A stretch of 35,493 bases of DNA from Burkholderiales bacterium (lineage in GTDB: Bacteria > Pseudomonadota > Gammaproteobacteria > Burkholderiales > SG8-39): positions 13,072 to 48,564 of the forward strand of contig JAOAEA010000029.1 of assembly GCA_026417035.1 (NCBI GenBank), read 5' to 3'. Positions within the stretch are counted from its first letter, which is position 1. Each line of letters starts with the position of its first letter. Below, in pieces: positions 26,547-34,425 of this stretch. A program made the translations under genes and the position numbers. The notes below the pieces were generated by a model. The model had not been told where the DNA came from. It worked only from the letters and a program-made list of their open reading frames with translations, and searched no databases.

Positions 26547-28156
26547 TGGCGATTTCCGATCCGATCCGCCAGGGCCTCGCCCGCGGCTGGAAAGTGACCG
26601 ACGCGTCGCGGCTCGAGCGCGACCTCGCGCTCGAGGCCGACGTGGTGGTCGTCGGCACCGGCGCCGGCGGTGGCGTGACCGCCGAGATCCTGACCAGGGC
26701 CGGGCTCACCGTCATCCTCGTGGAGGAGGGCGCGCTGCGCTCGTCGAGCGACTTCCGCATGCGCGAAGGCGAGGCCTACCCGGAGCTCTACCAGGAGTCG
26801 GGCGCCCGCAAGACGCTCGACAAGTCGATCAACATCCTCCAGGGCCGTGCGGTGGGCGGCTCGACGACGGTCAACTGGACCTCGAGCTTCCGCACGCCGG
26901 GGGCGACGCTCGCTTACTGGCAATCGGAATTCGGCCTCACGGACCTCGGCGCCGACGCGCTCGCGCCCTGGTTCGCGCGCATGGAGCAGCGCCTTGGGAT
27001 CTCGCCCTGGACGGTGCCGCCGAACGAGAACAACGACCTCCTGCGCCGCGGCGCGGAGAAGCTCGGCATTTCATGGGGCGTGATCCAGCGCAACGTGCGC
27101 GGCTGCTGGAACCTCGGTTACTGCGGCATGGGGTGCCCGACGAACGCGAAGCAGTCGATGCTGGTGACGACCATCCCCGCCGCCCTCGACGCCGGCGCAA
27201 GGCTGCTCACGCGCACCCGGGCCGACCGCCTGCGCATCGCGGCCGGACGGGTCGCGGCGCTCGAATGCCGCGCCCTCGACGCCGCGGGCACCGACCTGCG
27301 GCCGCAGCGGATCACGATCCGGGCACGGCACTACGTGCTCGCCGCCGGCGCGATCGGCAGCCCCGCGATCCTGCTGCGCAGCCGTGCGCCCGATCCGTAT
27401 CGCAACCTCGGCGCGCGCACCTTCCTGCACCCCGTGGTGGTCTCCTCGGCGGTGATGGCCGAGCGCGTGGACGGCTACAAGGGCGCGCCGCAGACGGTGT
27501 ATTCCGACCACTTCCTCGAGCAGGCGCCGGTCGACGGGCCGATGGGCTTCAAGCTCGAGGCACCGCCGATCCATCCGGTGCTCTACGGGATGACGCTGCA
27601 GGGCTTCGGCGCGGGCCACACGGCGCTCATGCACGAATTCGCCCACGCGCACGCGTTGATCGCGCTCCTGCGCGACGGCTTCCACCCGGAATCGCCGGGC
27701 GGCATGGTCGGCCTCCGGGACGACGGATCCCCGGTGCTCTCCTATCCGCTGACGTCCTTCGTGTGGGACGGGGCGCGGCGGGCGCTCCTCGCGATGGCGG
27801 AGCTGCAGTTCGCTGCCGGCGCGAAGCGCGTGTTCCCGGTGCACGAGCAGGTCGCCGACGGCTACGCGAGCTGGCGCGAGGCGAGGGCGGGCATCGCGCA
27901 GCTCCCGCTCGTGCCGTTCAAGACGCGCGTGGTGAGCGCGCACGTGATGGGCGGTTGCGGCATGGCGGCCGACCCGCGGCGGGGCGTGACCGACTCGCGC
28001 GGGCGGCACTGGCACCTCGATAACCTCTCGGTCCACGACGGCTCGCTCTTCCCGACCTCGATCGGCGCGAACCCGCAGCTCTCGATCTACGGGCTCACGG
28101 CGCGCAACGCGAGCCTGCTCGCCGAGGCGCTTGCCAGGCGTCGCGCGCCGGCTTGA
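26546..28156 (+). CDS. GMC-family FAD alcohol oxidoreductase
   Basis: 536 residues. The FAD-binding Rossmann motif VVVVGTGAGGGVTAEIL lies at 33-49, and NILQGRAVGGSTTVNW is the GMC signature 1. The catalytic pair is His466 (SAHVMGGCGM) and Asn509 (IGANPQLSIYG), as in fatty-alcohol and cholesterol oxidase-like members. GCWNLGYCGMGCPTNAKQSM holds three clustered cysteines. These recall the Cys group of FAD-glucose dehydrogenase (3Fe-4S) and fatty alcohol oxidases, so an iron-sulfur cluster is possible. No own signal peptide is seen. The preceding Tat protein could carry it to the periplasm. No cytochrome c subunit is adjacent. It likely makes the aldehyde used by the upstream ALDH. Confidence 0.92.
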   Translation: MAISDPIRQGLARGWKVTDASRLERDLALEADVVVVGTGAGGGVTAEILTRAGLTVILVEEGALRSSSDFRMREGEAYPELYQESGARKTLDKSINILQGRAVGGSTTVNWTSSFRTPGATLAYWQSEFGLTDLGADALAPWFARMEQRLGISPWTVPPNENNDLLRRGAEKLGISWGVIQRNVRGCWNLGYCGMGCPTNAKQSMLVTTIPAALDAGARLLTRTRADRLRIAAGRVAALECRALDAAGTDLRPQRITIRARHYVLAAGAIGSPAILLRSRAPDPYRNLGARTFLHPVVVSSAVMAERVDGYKGAPQTVYSDHFLEQAPVDGPMGFKLEAPPIHPVLYGMTLQGFGAGHTALMHEFAHAHALIALLRDGFHPESPGGMVGLRDDGSPVLSYPLTSFVWDGARRALLAMAELQFAAGAKRVFPVHEQVADGYASWREARAGIAQLPLVPFKTRVVSAHVMGGCGMAADPRRGVTDSRGRHWHLDNLSVHDGSLFPTSIGANPQLSIYGLTARNASLLAEALARRRAPA

Positions 28157-28160
28157 GATC

Positions 28161-29081
28161 GTGATTGCGCGCGCGCTCGCGATCGGGCTCGCGATCGAGG
28201 TCGCGGTCTATCTCTGGCTCGGCGCGCGGCTCGCCGATACGCACGGCGCCCCGGCGGCGTTCGCGACGGTCGTCGCGATCGCGCTCGCCTGGCGCGCGGC
28301 GATCGTCCTCCTCACCTACGCGATCGCCTTCCTGACGCCGGGGCACGCGGAGGGTGTAGCGGCGGTCGGCTCGCTGCGGATGGCGGCCGAGGTGGTGCGC
28401 GAGATCGCGAGCTACGTGGCGCTCTTCGCGTTCGCGCAGCCGCTCGCGCGCTGGACGGTGGGACCGCCCGACGGCGCGCACGGACCGGCCGGAGGCGAGG
28501 CGCTCCTCCTCGTGCACGGCTACCTCTGCAACCGCGGACTGTGGGTCTCGCTCGTGCCGAAGCTCGCCGCGGCGGGGTACCGGGTGCACACGATCGACCT
28601 GGAGCCAGGGTTCGGCGGGATCGACGGCTTCGCGCAACAGCTCGCGGCGAGGCTCGAGGCGGTGCGGCGCGACGCTGGAGGGCGTCCGGTCGCGCTCGTC
28701 GGGCACAGCATGGGGGGGCTCGTGATCCGGGCCTGCCTGCGCGACCGCGGGGCCGAAGGCGTTTCGCGCGTCGTCACGCTCGGCTCGCCGCACCACGGGA
28801 CGAGCCTTGCGCCCTTCGGGCTCGGCCGCAACGCGCGGGAGATGCGCCGCGGCAGCCCTTGGCTGGCGGCGCTCGCCACCGCCGAGGGCGGCTCGTTCCC
28901 GATCCCGGTGACTTCGATCTACAGCGCGCAGGACAACTTCATCTCCCCGCACCGGTCGAGCCGCCTCGAGGGCGCCGCGAACGTCGAGCTGCGCGGCATG
29001 GGCCATCTCACGATGGCCTTTTCGGGAGCGCTGCGCCGGGCGCTGCTCGACGCCTTGGCCCGGCCGCGCGGCGCCCCCTAG
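28161..29081 (+). CDS. Membrane-anchored alpha/beta hydrolase (lipase-like)
   Basis: 306 residues from GTG 28161, 4 bases past the GMC stop; TTG 28131 (316 residues) would overlap that gene by 26 bases. Two or three N-terminal membrane helices (ALAIGLAIEVAVYLWLGARL; FATVVAIALAWRAAIVLLTY) precede the catalytic domain. This has LLLVHGYLCNRGLW (oxyanion region), nucleophile Ser in VALVGHSMGGLVIRA, SPHHGTSLAPFG, and the late Asp/His candidates SAQDNFISPH and GMGHLTMAF. The GHSMGG box plus SPHHGT is the pattern of EstA/LipA-type triacylglycerol lipases. It is likely co-transcribed with the oxidoreductase operon. Its stop (TAG) interlocks with that of bcp on the other strand in the tetramer CTAG. 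Confidence 0.9.
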   Translation: MIARALAIGLAIEVAVYLWLGARLADTHGAPAAFATVVAIALAWRAAIVLLTYAIAFLTPGHAEGVAAVGSLRMAAEVVREIASYVALFAFAQPLARWTVGPPDGAHGPAGGEALLLVHGYLCNRGLWVSLVPKLAAAGYRVHTIDLEPGFGGIDGFAQQLAARLEAVRRDAGGRPVALVGHSMGGLVIRACLRDRGAEGVSRVVTLGSPHHGTSLAPFGLGRNAREMRRGSPWLAALATAEGGSFPIPVTSIYSAQDNFISPHRSSRLEGAANVELRGMGHLTMAFSGALRRALLDALARPRGAP

Positions 29082-29539
29082 AGAAGCGCCAGCACCTGCT
29101 CCGCGTGCCCGGCGGTCGCGGCGTCGTCGATGACGTGAGCGATCCGCCCTCGGGCGTCGATGATGAAAGTCACGCGCTCGTAGGCGCCGGCGAGCTTGCG
29201 TGCGACGCCGAAGACGCCGCTCCCGGTCACGCCGTAGGCCCTGCCGATCGCGTTGTCGGTGTCCGCGATCAGCGGGAAGTTGAGCTGGTACTTGCGGGTG
29301 AAGCGCCGGTGCGAGTCCTCGTCCTGCGCCGACACTCCGAGGATTGCCGCGCCCTTCGCCGCGATCTCGGCGTTGTGGTCGCGCAGTGAGCAGGCCTGCG
29401 CCGTGCACCCGGGCGTGTCGTCCCTCGGATAGAAATAGAGCACGAGCTTGCGGCCGCGGAAGTCCTTGAGCCGCACGCGGCTGCCGTCGGTGGTGACGCC
29501 CTCGAAGTCGGGGGCCTTGTCGCCGGGTTTGGGGCGCAT
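29078..29539 (-). CDS. bcp: Thioredoxin-dependent peroxiredoxin, Bcp/PrxQ type
   Basis: 153 residues, normal for the family. It reduces H2O2 and organic, including lipid, hydroperoxides using thioredoxin. YFYPRDDTPGCTAQACSLRD carries the peroxidatic Cys45 and the resolving Cys50 five residues later, the intra-helix arrangement of atypical two-cysteine PrxQ enzymes. The conserved Arg/Trp-side region FPLIADTDNAIGRAYGV and the strand VTFIIDARGRIAHV are present. It is tail-to-tail with the lipase-like gene. A heptanucleotide repeat lies directly upstream of its start. Confidence 0.96.
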   Translation of the reverse strand: MRPKPGDKAPDFEGVTTDGSRVRLKDFRGRKLVLYFYPRDDTPGCTAQACSLRDHNAEIAAKGAAILGVSAQDEDSHRRFTRKYQLNFPLIADTDNAIGRAYGVTGSGVFGVARKLAGAYERVTFIIDARGRIAHVIDDAATAGHAEQVLALL

Positions 29540-29556
29540 GGTTCAGTGCTCAGGCC

Positions 29557-29605
29557 AGAGGACAGAGGACAGACGACAGACGACAGCGGACAGAGGACAG
29601 GGCAC
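29557..29605 (+). repeat. Heptanucleotide tandem repeat (AGAGGAC-like)
   Basis: Six adjacent 7-mers: AGAGGAC, AGAGGAC, AGACGAC, AGACGAC, AGCGGAC, AGAGGAC (29557-29598), then a degenerate AGGGCAC. It lies 18 bp upstream of the bcp start (minus strand) and about 40 bp beyond the stop of the fatty acyl reductase gene. Purine-rich strand asymmetry is strong. Slippage could vary the distance between promoter and bcp. Confidence 0.85.
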
Positions 29606-29645
29606 CGGTCTTGCACGCCGCATTCCGAACGCTCGATCCTCGATC

Positions 29646-31631
29646 CTAGAAGTGTATTCCTCGCATCAGGTTCGAGAACGCGATCATGTCGGCTGAAGGC
29701 TTCGCTTCGCCTTCCTTCTTGCCCTGCGCGGCGGTCGAGTCCGGGAACATGCGGAAGGACGTGTTCATGATCACCTGGGCGACTTTGGGCACCAGCGCAT
29801 GCAGCACCTCGCCGAAGATGCCAAGGCGCGTGGCGATGCGCACCGGGCGCTCCACGATGGCCTGCACGATGAGGTCGGCCGCCTCGTCGGGCGACAGCGT
29901 TGGCACGTGCTCGTAGATCTTCGTCGGCGCGATCATGGGCGTGCGCACGAGCGGCATGTTGATGGTGGTGAATTCGATGCCTACGTCCGCGAACTCGCTC
30001 GCCGCGCAGCGCGTCCAGGCGTCGAGCGCCGCCTTCGAGGCGACGTAGGCGGAGAAGCGCGGCGCGTTGGTGAGCACGCCGATCGACGAGATGTTGATCA
30101 CGTGCCCGCGGCGCTTCGCGATCATCTGCGGCAGCAGCCCCATCGTCAGCCGCAGCGCGCCGAAGTAGTTCACCGACATCGTGCGCTCGAAGTCGTGGAA
30201 GCGGTCGAACGAGGATTCGATGCCGCGCCGGATCGAGCGCCCGGCGTTGTTGACGAGGATGTCCACGCCGCCGTGGTTCTTGGCGAGCTTCGCCACCAGC
30301 GCGGCGCACTGCGCCTCGTCGGCGACGTCGGCCGAGTAGGCGAAGACCTTGTTGCCGGCCGCCTCGATCTCCTTCTTGGCCTCGGCGAGCTTCGCCTCGT
30401 CGCGGGCGACGATGACGGTGGTCGCGCCGGCGGCCGCGATCTTGTGCGCGGCGGCAAGCCCGATCCCCGAGGAGCCGCCGGTGATCAGGACGACCTTGCC
30501 CTTGACCCGGCCCTTGAGCGAGCGGTCGATGAAGAGATCCGGGTCGAGGTGCCGCTCCCAGTAGTCCCAGAGGCGCCAGGCGTAGGCGTCGAGCGGCGGC
30601 ACCTCGATGCCCGAGCCCTTCAGCGCCTTCTGGGTCTCGCGGCAGTCGAAGCGGGTCGGGTAGTTGACGAAGGTGAGGATGTCCTCGGGGAGCCCGAGGT
30701 CCTTGAAGATGGCATTGCGGATGCGGCGCACCGGCGCGAGCGCCATCAGCGTCTTGCGCACCCCGGCGGGGATGAAATAGAAGAGGGCCGCGTTGACGTA
30801 CACCGACATCTGCGGCGCGTGAGCGGCCTTCGCGAAGGTGTTGAGGATGTCGCCGACGCGCTTGGGCTGCGGGTCGGTGAGGTGGAACGCTTTACCGTCG
30901 AGCCCTTTCAGGTGCGCGATGTACGCCGTGGCGTCGGCGACGAAGTCCACCGGCACGATGTTCACGCGGCCGCCCTCGAGGCCGATCATGGGCATCCACG
31001 CGGGGAAGAACTGGCGGATGCGCTGGATCAGCTTGAAGAAGTAGTACACGCCGTCGATCTTGTCCATCTCGCCGGTCCGCGAGTCGCCGACCACGATCCC
31101 GGGCCGGTACACGCGCCACGGCATCTTCGCTTCCTTGCGGACGATCGCCTCGGAGTCGTGCTTGGTGCGGTAGTACGGGTGGTCGAGGCCCTCGGCCTCC
31201 TCGAACATGTCCTCGCGGAACACTCCCTCGTAGAGCCCGGCGGCGGCGATCGAGCTCATGTGGTGGAAGCGCTTCGCCCTGATCGCGTTGGCGAGCTCGA
31301 CGACGTGCCGCGTGCCCTCGACGTTCGCCTGCTGCTGCTCCTCGGCGCTCGCGGCGAGGTCGTAGATGGCGGCGAGGTGGAAGAAGTGGTCGATCTTGCC
31401 TTCGAGTTTTTTCCGGTCGGCGGCGGAGACGCCCAGGCCGGGCTGGGTGAGGTCGCCCTTCACGGGGATCGCCCGCGTGCGGTCCACCTCCCAGTAGGCG
31501 AGGGCCTCGTCGACTTTCCGCCCCGACTCCGCGCGCGCGAGGAAGTAGACGACGGCCCCCTTGCGGGCGAGCAGGTTCCTGACGAGCCGCTTGCCGATGA
31601 ACCCGGTTGCGCCCGTGACGAAGTACTGCAT
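29646..31631 (-). CDS. Bifunctional fatty acyl-CoA (ACP) reductase, two fused SDR domains
   Basis: 661 residues. Domain 1 (about 1-365) is an extended SDR: YFVTGATGFIGKRL with GxxGxxG at 7-13, HFFHLAAIYD, the YxxxK pair Tyr153/Lys157 in HPYYRTKH, and YRPGIVVGDSRTGEMDKIDG. The middle segment contains FVNYPTRFDCRET. Domain 2 (about 375-661) is a classical SDR: LITGGSSGIG 383-391, NNAGRSIRRG, NISSIGVLTNAPRFSAYVASK with Tyr529/Lys533. The C terminus is MFPDS...LMRGIHF. From memory, length and these phrases match the Marinobacter reductase that converts acyl-CoA via aldehyde to fatty alcohol for wax esters. NADPH use and chain length are not determined. No wax ester synthase is in the window. Confidence 0.88.
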   Translation of the reverse strand: MQYFVTGATGFIGKRLVRNLLARKGAVVYFLARAESGRKVDEALAYWEVDRTRAIPVKGDLTQPGLGVSAADRKKLEGKIDHFFHLAAIYDLAASAEEQQQANVEGTRHVVELANAIRAKRFHHMSSIAAAGLYEGVFREDMFEEAEGLDHPYYRTKHDSEAIVRKEAKMPWRVYRPGIVVGDSRTGEMDKIDGVYYFFKLIQRIRQFFPAWMPMIGLEGGRVNIVPVDFVADATAYIAHLKGLDGKAFHLTDPQPKRVGDILNTFAKAAHAPQMSVYVNAALFYFIPAGVRKTLMALAPVRRIRNAIFKDLGLPEDILTFVNYPTRFDCRETQKALKGSGIEVPPLDAYAWRLWDYWERHLDPDLFIDRSLKGRVKGKVVLITGGSSGIGLAAAHKIAAAGATTVIVARDEAKLAEAKKEIEAAGNKVFAYSADVADEAQCAALVAKLAKNHGGVDILVNNAGRSIRRGIESSFDRFHDFERTMSVNYFGALRLTMGLLPQMIAKRRGHVINISSIGVLTNAPRFSAYVASKAALDAWTRCAASEFADVGIEFTTINMPLVRTPMIAPTKIYEHVPTLSPDEAADLIVQAIVERPVRIATRLGIFGEVLHALVPKVAQVIMNTSFRMFPDSTAAQGKKEGEAKPSADMIAFSNLMRGIHF

Positions 31632-31711
31632 GGCAAGCCTCCTCTGGTGGTCGCCGATGTTCTTGATCTCGGGCCGCGGTCCCTCTGCGGGGAAGGCGCG
31701 GCGGTCCGGCC

Positions 31712-31722
31712 GGTATGATACC
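31712..31722. promoter_or_regulatory. GGTAT-G-ATACC inverted repeat in the FAR/phasin intergenic region
   Basis: A perfect 5-1-5 inverted repeat 81 bp before the fatty acyl reductase start. It contains -10-like hexamers on both strands (TATGAT plus, TATCAT minus), but neither has a good -35. It could be a bidirectional promoter core or an operator. Confidence 0.3.
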
Positions 31723-31754
31723 TTCGCGTCGCGCCGCGGCGGCCCGGGTTTAGT

Positions 31755-31783
31755 GTGACGGCTCTAGAGGCGTTGCCTAGACT
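31755..31783 (+). promoter_or_regulatory. Phasin promoter with palindrome in the spacer
   Basis: GTGACG (31755-31760, 4 of 6 to TTGACA), 17-bp spacer, TAGACT (31778-31783). The word GGCTCTAGAG (31760-31769) fills the first part of the spacer, an ideal place for a repressor. The same word occurs before the aldehyde dehydrogenase gene. The PhaD-like regulator 2 kb downstream is a candidate binder. Confidence 0.45.
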
Positions 31784-31853
31784 GGGAAGGAGCCGCGGGC
31801 GCCGGACGGCGGCGAACCCCGGGACCAGGGCGGCAGGGACGAAAGGAGGAAGC

Positions 31854-32327
31854 ATGGCGAAGAAACTGAAGGCGCTCGCGGGCGGCGGCTCGTCGCAGAT
31901 CGACCTCGCGAAAGCCATCCGCGAATCGGCGCAGTCGATCTGGCTCGCGGGACTGGGAGCCTTCTCCAAGGCGCAGGCCGAGGGGAACAAGGTATTCGAC
32001 ACCCTGGTGAAGCAGGGGCGCTCGCTCGAGTCGGTGACGCGCAAGCTCGCCACGGACAAGGTGAGCGAGGTCACCTCCAACGTCGGCAAGGCCGCGAACC
32101 GGGCGACGGCGACCTGGGACAAGCTCGAGCAGGTGTTCGAGGACCGCGTGGCCCGCGCGCTGCAGCGGCTCGGCGTGCCGACCAATCGCGACATCCAGGC
32201 CCTCTCCAAGCGCGTCGAGCAGCTCACCGAGAGCGTGCAGAAGCTGTCCCACGCGGCCCCTGCTGCGAAGAAACCGTCGGTGAAGCGCGCCGCCCCGGGG
32301 CGGCGCGCCGCGGCGAAGTCGAAGTAG
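31854..32327 (+). CDS. PHA granule-associated phasin (PhaF/PhaI family)
   Basis: 157 residues from ATG 31854 with AAAGGAGGAA at -7. The N-terminal phasin part SSQIDLAKAIRESAQSIWLAGLGAFSKAQAEG coats the granule surface. It continues as a long amphipathic helix and coiled region (VFEDRVARALQRLGVPTNRDIQALSKRVEQL). The C-terminal tail AAKKPSVKRAAPGRRAAAKSK is Lys/Ala/Arg-rich, like the histone H1-like nucleoid-binding tail of PhaF. Such proteins stabilise PHA granules and tether them to DNA for partition. It is probably co-regulated with the patatin gene 86 bp downstream. It supports phaC at 13217, though it lies 17 kb away. Confidence 0.93.
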   Translation: MAKKLKALAGGGSSQIDLAKAIRESAQSIWLAGLGAFSKAQAEGNKVFDTLVKQGRSLESVTRKLATDKVSEVTSNVGKAANRATATWDKLEQVFEDRVARALQRLGVPTNRDIQALSKRVEQLTESVQKLSHAAPAAKKPSVKRAAPGRRAAAKSK

Positions 32328-32412
32328 CGGGAGGGCGCCGAATCGCTGTTGGGCGGGCGCATGGCCGGTATAGCGCCGGCAACCGAGTTGCCATCGCGCA
32401 CAGGATCACCGG

Positions 32413-33669
32413 ATGAGTGAACGGCAGCAAAAGCCGCAGCAGCCCACCGCGCGGCGCGAGAAAGTGGCGCTCGCCCTCGCGGGCGGCGGGCCGCTCGGCG
32501 CGATGTACGAGGTCGGCACGCTCGCCGCGCTCGCCGACTGCCTCGACGGCATCGACCTCAACGATCTCGACGCCTACGTCGGCGTGAGCGCGGGCGCGCT
32601 GGTGGCCGCCGCGCTCGCGAACGGGATCCCGCCGCGCGAGATGTGCCGCATCTTCATCGAGACCACGCCCGGGGAGAAGGAGCGGCCGCTCCCGCCGGGG
32701 GTGTTCATGCGCCCGGCCTACGCGGAGTTCGGCCGGCGGCTCGCGTCGCTGCCGCCGCTCGTGGCGGGCGCGGTCTGGCACTACCTGACGCATCCGGACC
32801 AGCGGAGCGCGCTCGCCGCGTTCCAGCGCCTGACGCGCGCCCTGCCGACGGGCATCTTCGACGGCAGCCAGATGGACGCGCGTTTCGCCGAGGCGTTCTC
32901 GAAACCCGGCCGGACCAACGACTTCCGCAAGCTGCCGCGCCGGCTCTACCTCGTCGCCGCGGACCTCGAGACGGGCAACGCCGTGAAGTTCGGCACGCCC
33001 GGGTGGGACCACGTCCCGATCTCCAAGGCGATGCAGGCGAGCGCGGCGCTGCCCGGCCTCTATCCGCCGGTCGAGATCGGCGGGCGCTATTACGTGGACG
33101 GCGCGCTCAAGAAGACGCTGCACGCGTCGGTGGCGCTCGAGCAGGGCGCGAAGCTCGTGCTCGCGATCAACCCGCTCGTCCCCTACGACTCCGACCTCGC
33201 CGCGACCCCGCACGCCCACGCGCCGCGGCGACTCATCGAGGGCGGGCTGCCCGCGGTGCTCTCGCAGACCTTTCGCTCGATCATCCGCTCGCGGATGCAA
33301 TCGGGGCTGGCGCGCTACGAGGTGGAGTACCCGGACGCGGACATCGTCCTCTTCGAGCCCAACCGCGACGACGCCGAGGTGTTCTTCACCAACATCTTCA
33401 GCTACGCGAGCCGGCGGCGGCTCGGCGAGCACGCCTACCAGAAGACCCGCAAGGAGCTCTTCGAGCGGCGGCACGAGCTCGGGCCGGTGCTCGCGCGCCA
33501 CGGCATCCGCCTCAAGCTCGACGCGGTGACCGATCCGGCGCGCCACCTGGTGCGCGGCATGCGCAGGCACGCTGAGCCGCGCGGGGCGATGGCGGTGAAG
33601 CGGCGCCTCGAGCACACGCTCGGCGACCTCGAGCGCTGGCTCAAGCACCAGTCGGCGCGAGCGGCCTGA
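32413..33669 (+). CDS. Patatin-like phospholipase
   Basis: 418 residues. Patatin motifs: oxyanion loop ALAGGGPLGAMYE (24-29), nucleophile Ser59 in YVGVSAGALV, and catalytic Asp229 in YYVDGALKKT. The enzyme uses a Ser-Asp dyad to release acyl chains from lipids. SKAMQASAALPGLYPPVEIGG and GAKLVLAINPLVPYDS are typical of the bacterial branch. The C-terminal 100 residues (RSRMQSGLARYEVEYPDADIVLFEPNRDDAEVFF, then a basic helix end) are outside the core. No signal peptide is present, so it acts inside the cell, perhaps on granule or membrane lipids. Its position between phasin and a PhaD-like regulator hints at storage-granule turnover (inference). Confidence 0.93.
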   Translation: MSERQQKPQQPTARREKVALALAGGGPLGAMYEVGTLAALADCLDGIDLNDLDAYVGVSAGALVAAALANGIPPREMCRIFIETTPGEKERPLPPGVFMRPAYAEFGRRLASLPPLVAGAVWHYLTHPDQRSALAAFQRLTRALPTGIFDGSQMDARFAEAFSKPGRTNDFRKLPRRLYLVAADLETGNAVKFGTPGWDHVPISKAMQASAALPGLYPPVEIGGRYYVDGALKKTLHASVALEQGAKLVLAINPLVPYDSDLAATPHAHAPRRLIEGGLPAVLSQTFRSIIRSRMQSGLARYEVEYPDADIVLFEPNRDDAEVFFTNIFSYASRRRLGEHAYQKTRKELFERRHELGPVLARHGIRLKLDAVTDPARHLVRGMRRHAEPRGAMAVKRRLEHTLGDLERWLKHQSARAA

Positions 33670-33742
33670 CCGCCCCCGCGCCCACCGGGTGTATCCTTCG
33701 CGGCGCCCACACGAGCGACGAGCGCGCGGCGAACCGACTGCC

Positions 33743-34390
33743 ATGGAGCGCAAGCCCAAGCGCCGCACCCGCGAGCGCATCCTCGAGACGAGCCTGCGCC
33801 TGTTCAACGACTTCGGCGAGCCGAATGTCACCACCACGACGATCGCCGACGAGCTCAACATCAGCCCGGGCAACCTCTACTACCACTTCCGCAACAAGGA
33901 CGAGATCACCAACACGATCTTCGCGGGGTTCGAGCGCGAGATCGACGCGGCGCTGGCGGTTCCCGCGCAGCGGCGCGCGGACGTCGAGGACATCTGGCTG
34001 TTCCTGCACGTGCTCTTCGAGCTGGTCTGGCGCTACCGCTTCCTGTACCGCGACCTCAACGATCTCCTGTCACGCAACCGCACCCTCGAGATCCACTTCA
34101 AGCAGATCCTCGAGCGGAAGGTGCGCACCGCGGCGGGCCTCCTCGAGGGTCTCGCCGCCGCGGGCGAGCTCGAGGCGCAGCCGGCGGAGATCGAGCCGCT
34201 CGCGACCAACATGGTGGTGCTCGCGACGTATTGGCTCTCGTTCGAATACGTGCGCAACCCGCGCAACTTCGCCGAGAGCGGCGTCGTGGCGCGGGGCGCC
34301 TTCCAGGTGATGTCCATGGTGGCGCCGTTCCTGCGCGGCGCCTCGCGGGCCCTGTTCGAGCGGCTCGCGCACGAATACGCGCGCGGGTAG
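33743..34390 (+). CDS. TetR-family regulator, PhaD-like
   Basis: 215 residues from ATG 33743. The helix-turn-helix is RERILETSLRLFNDFGEPNVTTTTIADELNISPGNLYYHFRNKDEI (about 10-55). The ligand domain follows with WLFLHVLFELVWRYRFLYRDLNDLLSRN and ends FQVMSMVAPFLRGASRALFERLAHEY. GEPNV...ISPGNLYYHF and WLFLH...YRFLYRDLNDL are strongly reminiscent of Pseudomonas PhaD, which senses a fatty-acid-derived ligand and controls phaC and phasin promoters. Position two genes after a phasin fits. Candidate operator: the GGCTCTAGAG palindromes at 31760 and 24520, untested. Confidence 0.9.
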   Translation: MERKPKRRTRERILETSLRLFNDFGEPNVTTTTIADELNISPGNLYYHFRNKDEITNTIFAGFEREIDAALAVPAQRRADVEDIWLFLHVLFELVWRYRFLYRDLNDLLSRNRTLEIHFKQILERKVRTAAGLLEGLAAAGELEAQPAEIEPLATNMVVLATYWLSFEYVRNPRNFAESGVVARGAFQVMSMVAPFLRGASRALFERLAHEYARG

Positions 34391-34425
34391 GCCGCGCGCG
34401 AGAAGGCAACGAGGAGGAGGCGGCG

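Noticed and set aside
29557..29605. CRISPR array
   Set aside because: Units are 7 bp with no spacers and no cas genes nearby. It is a simple tandem repeat.
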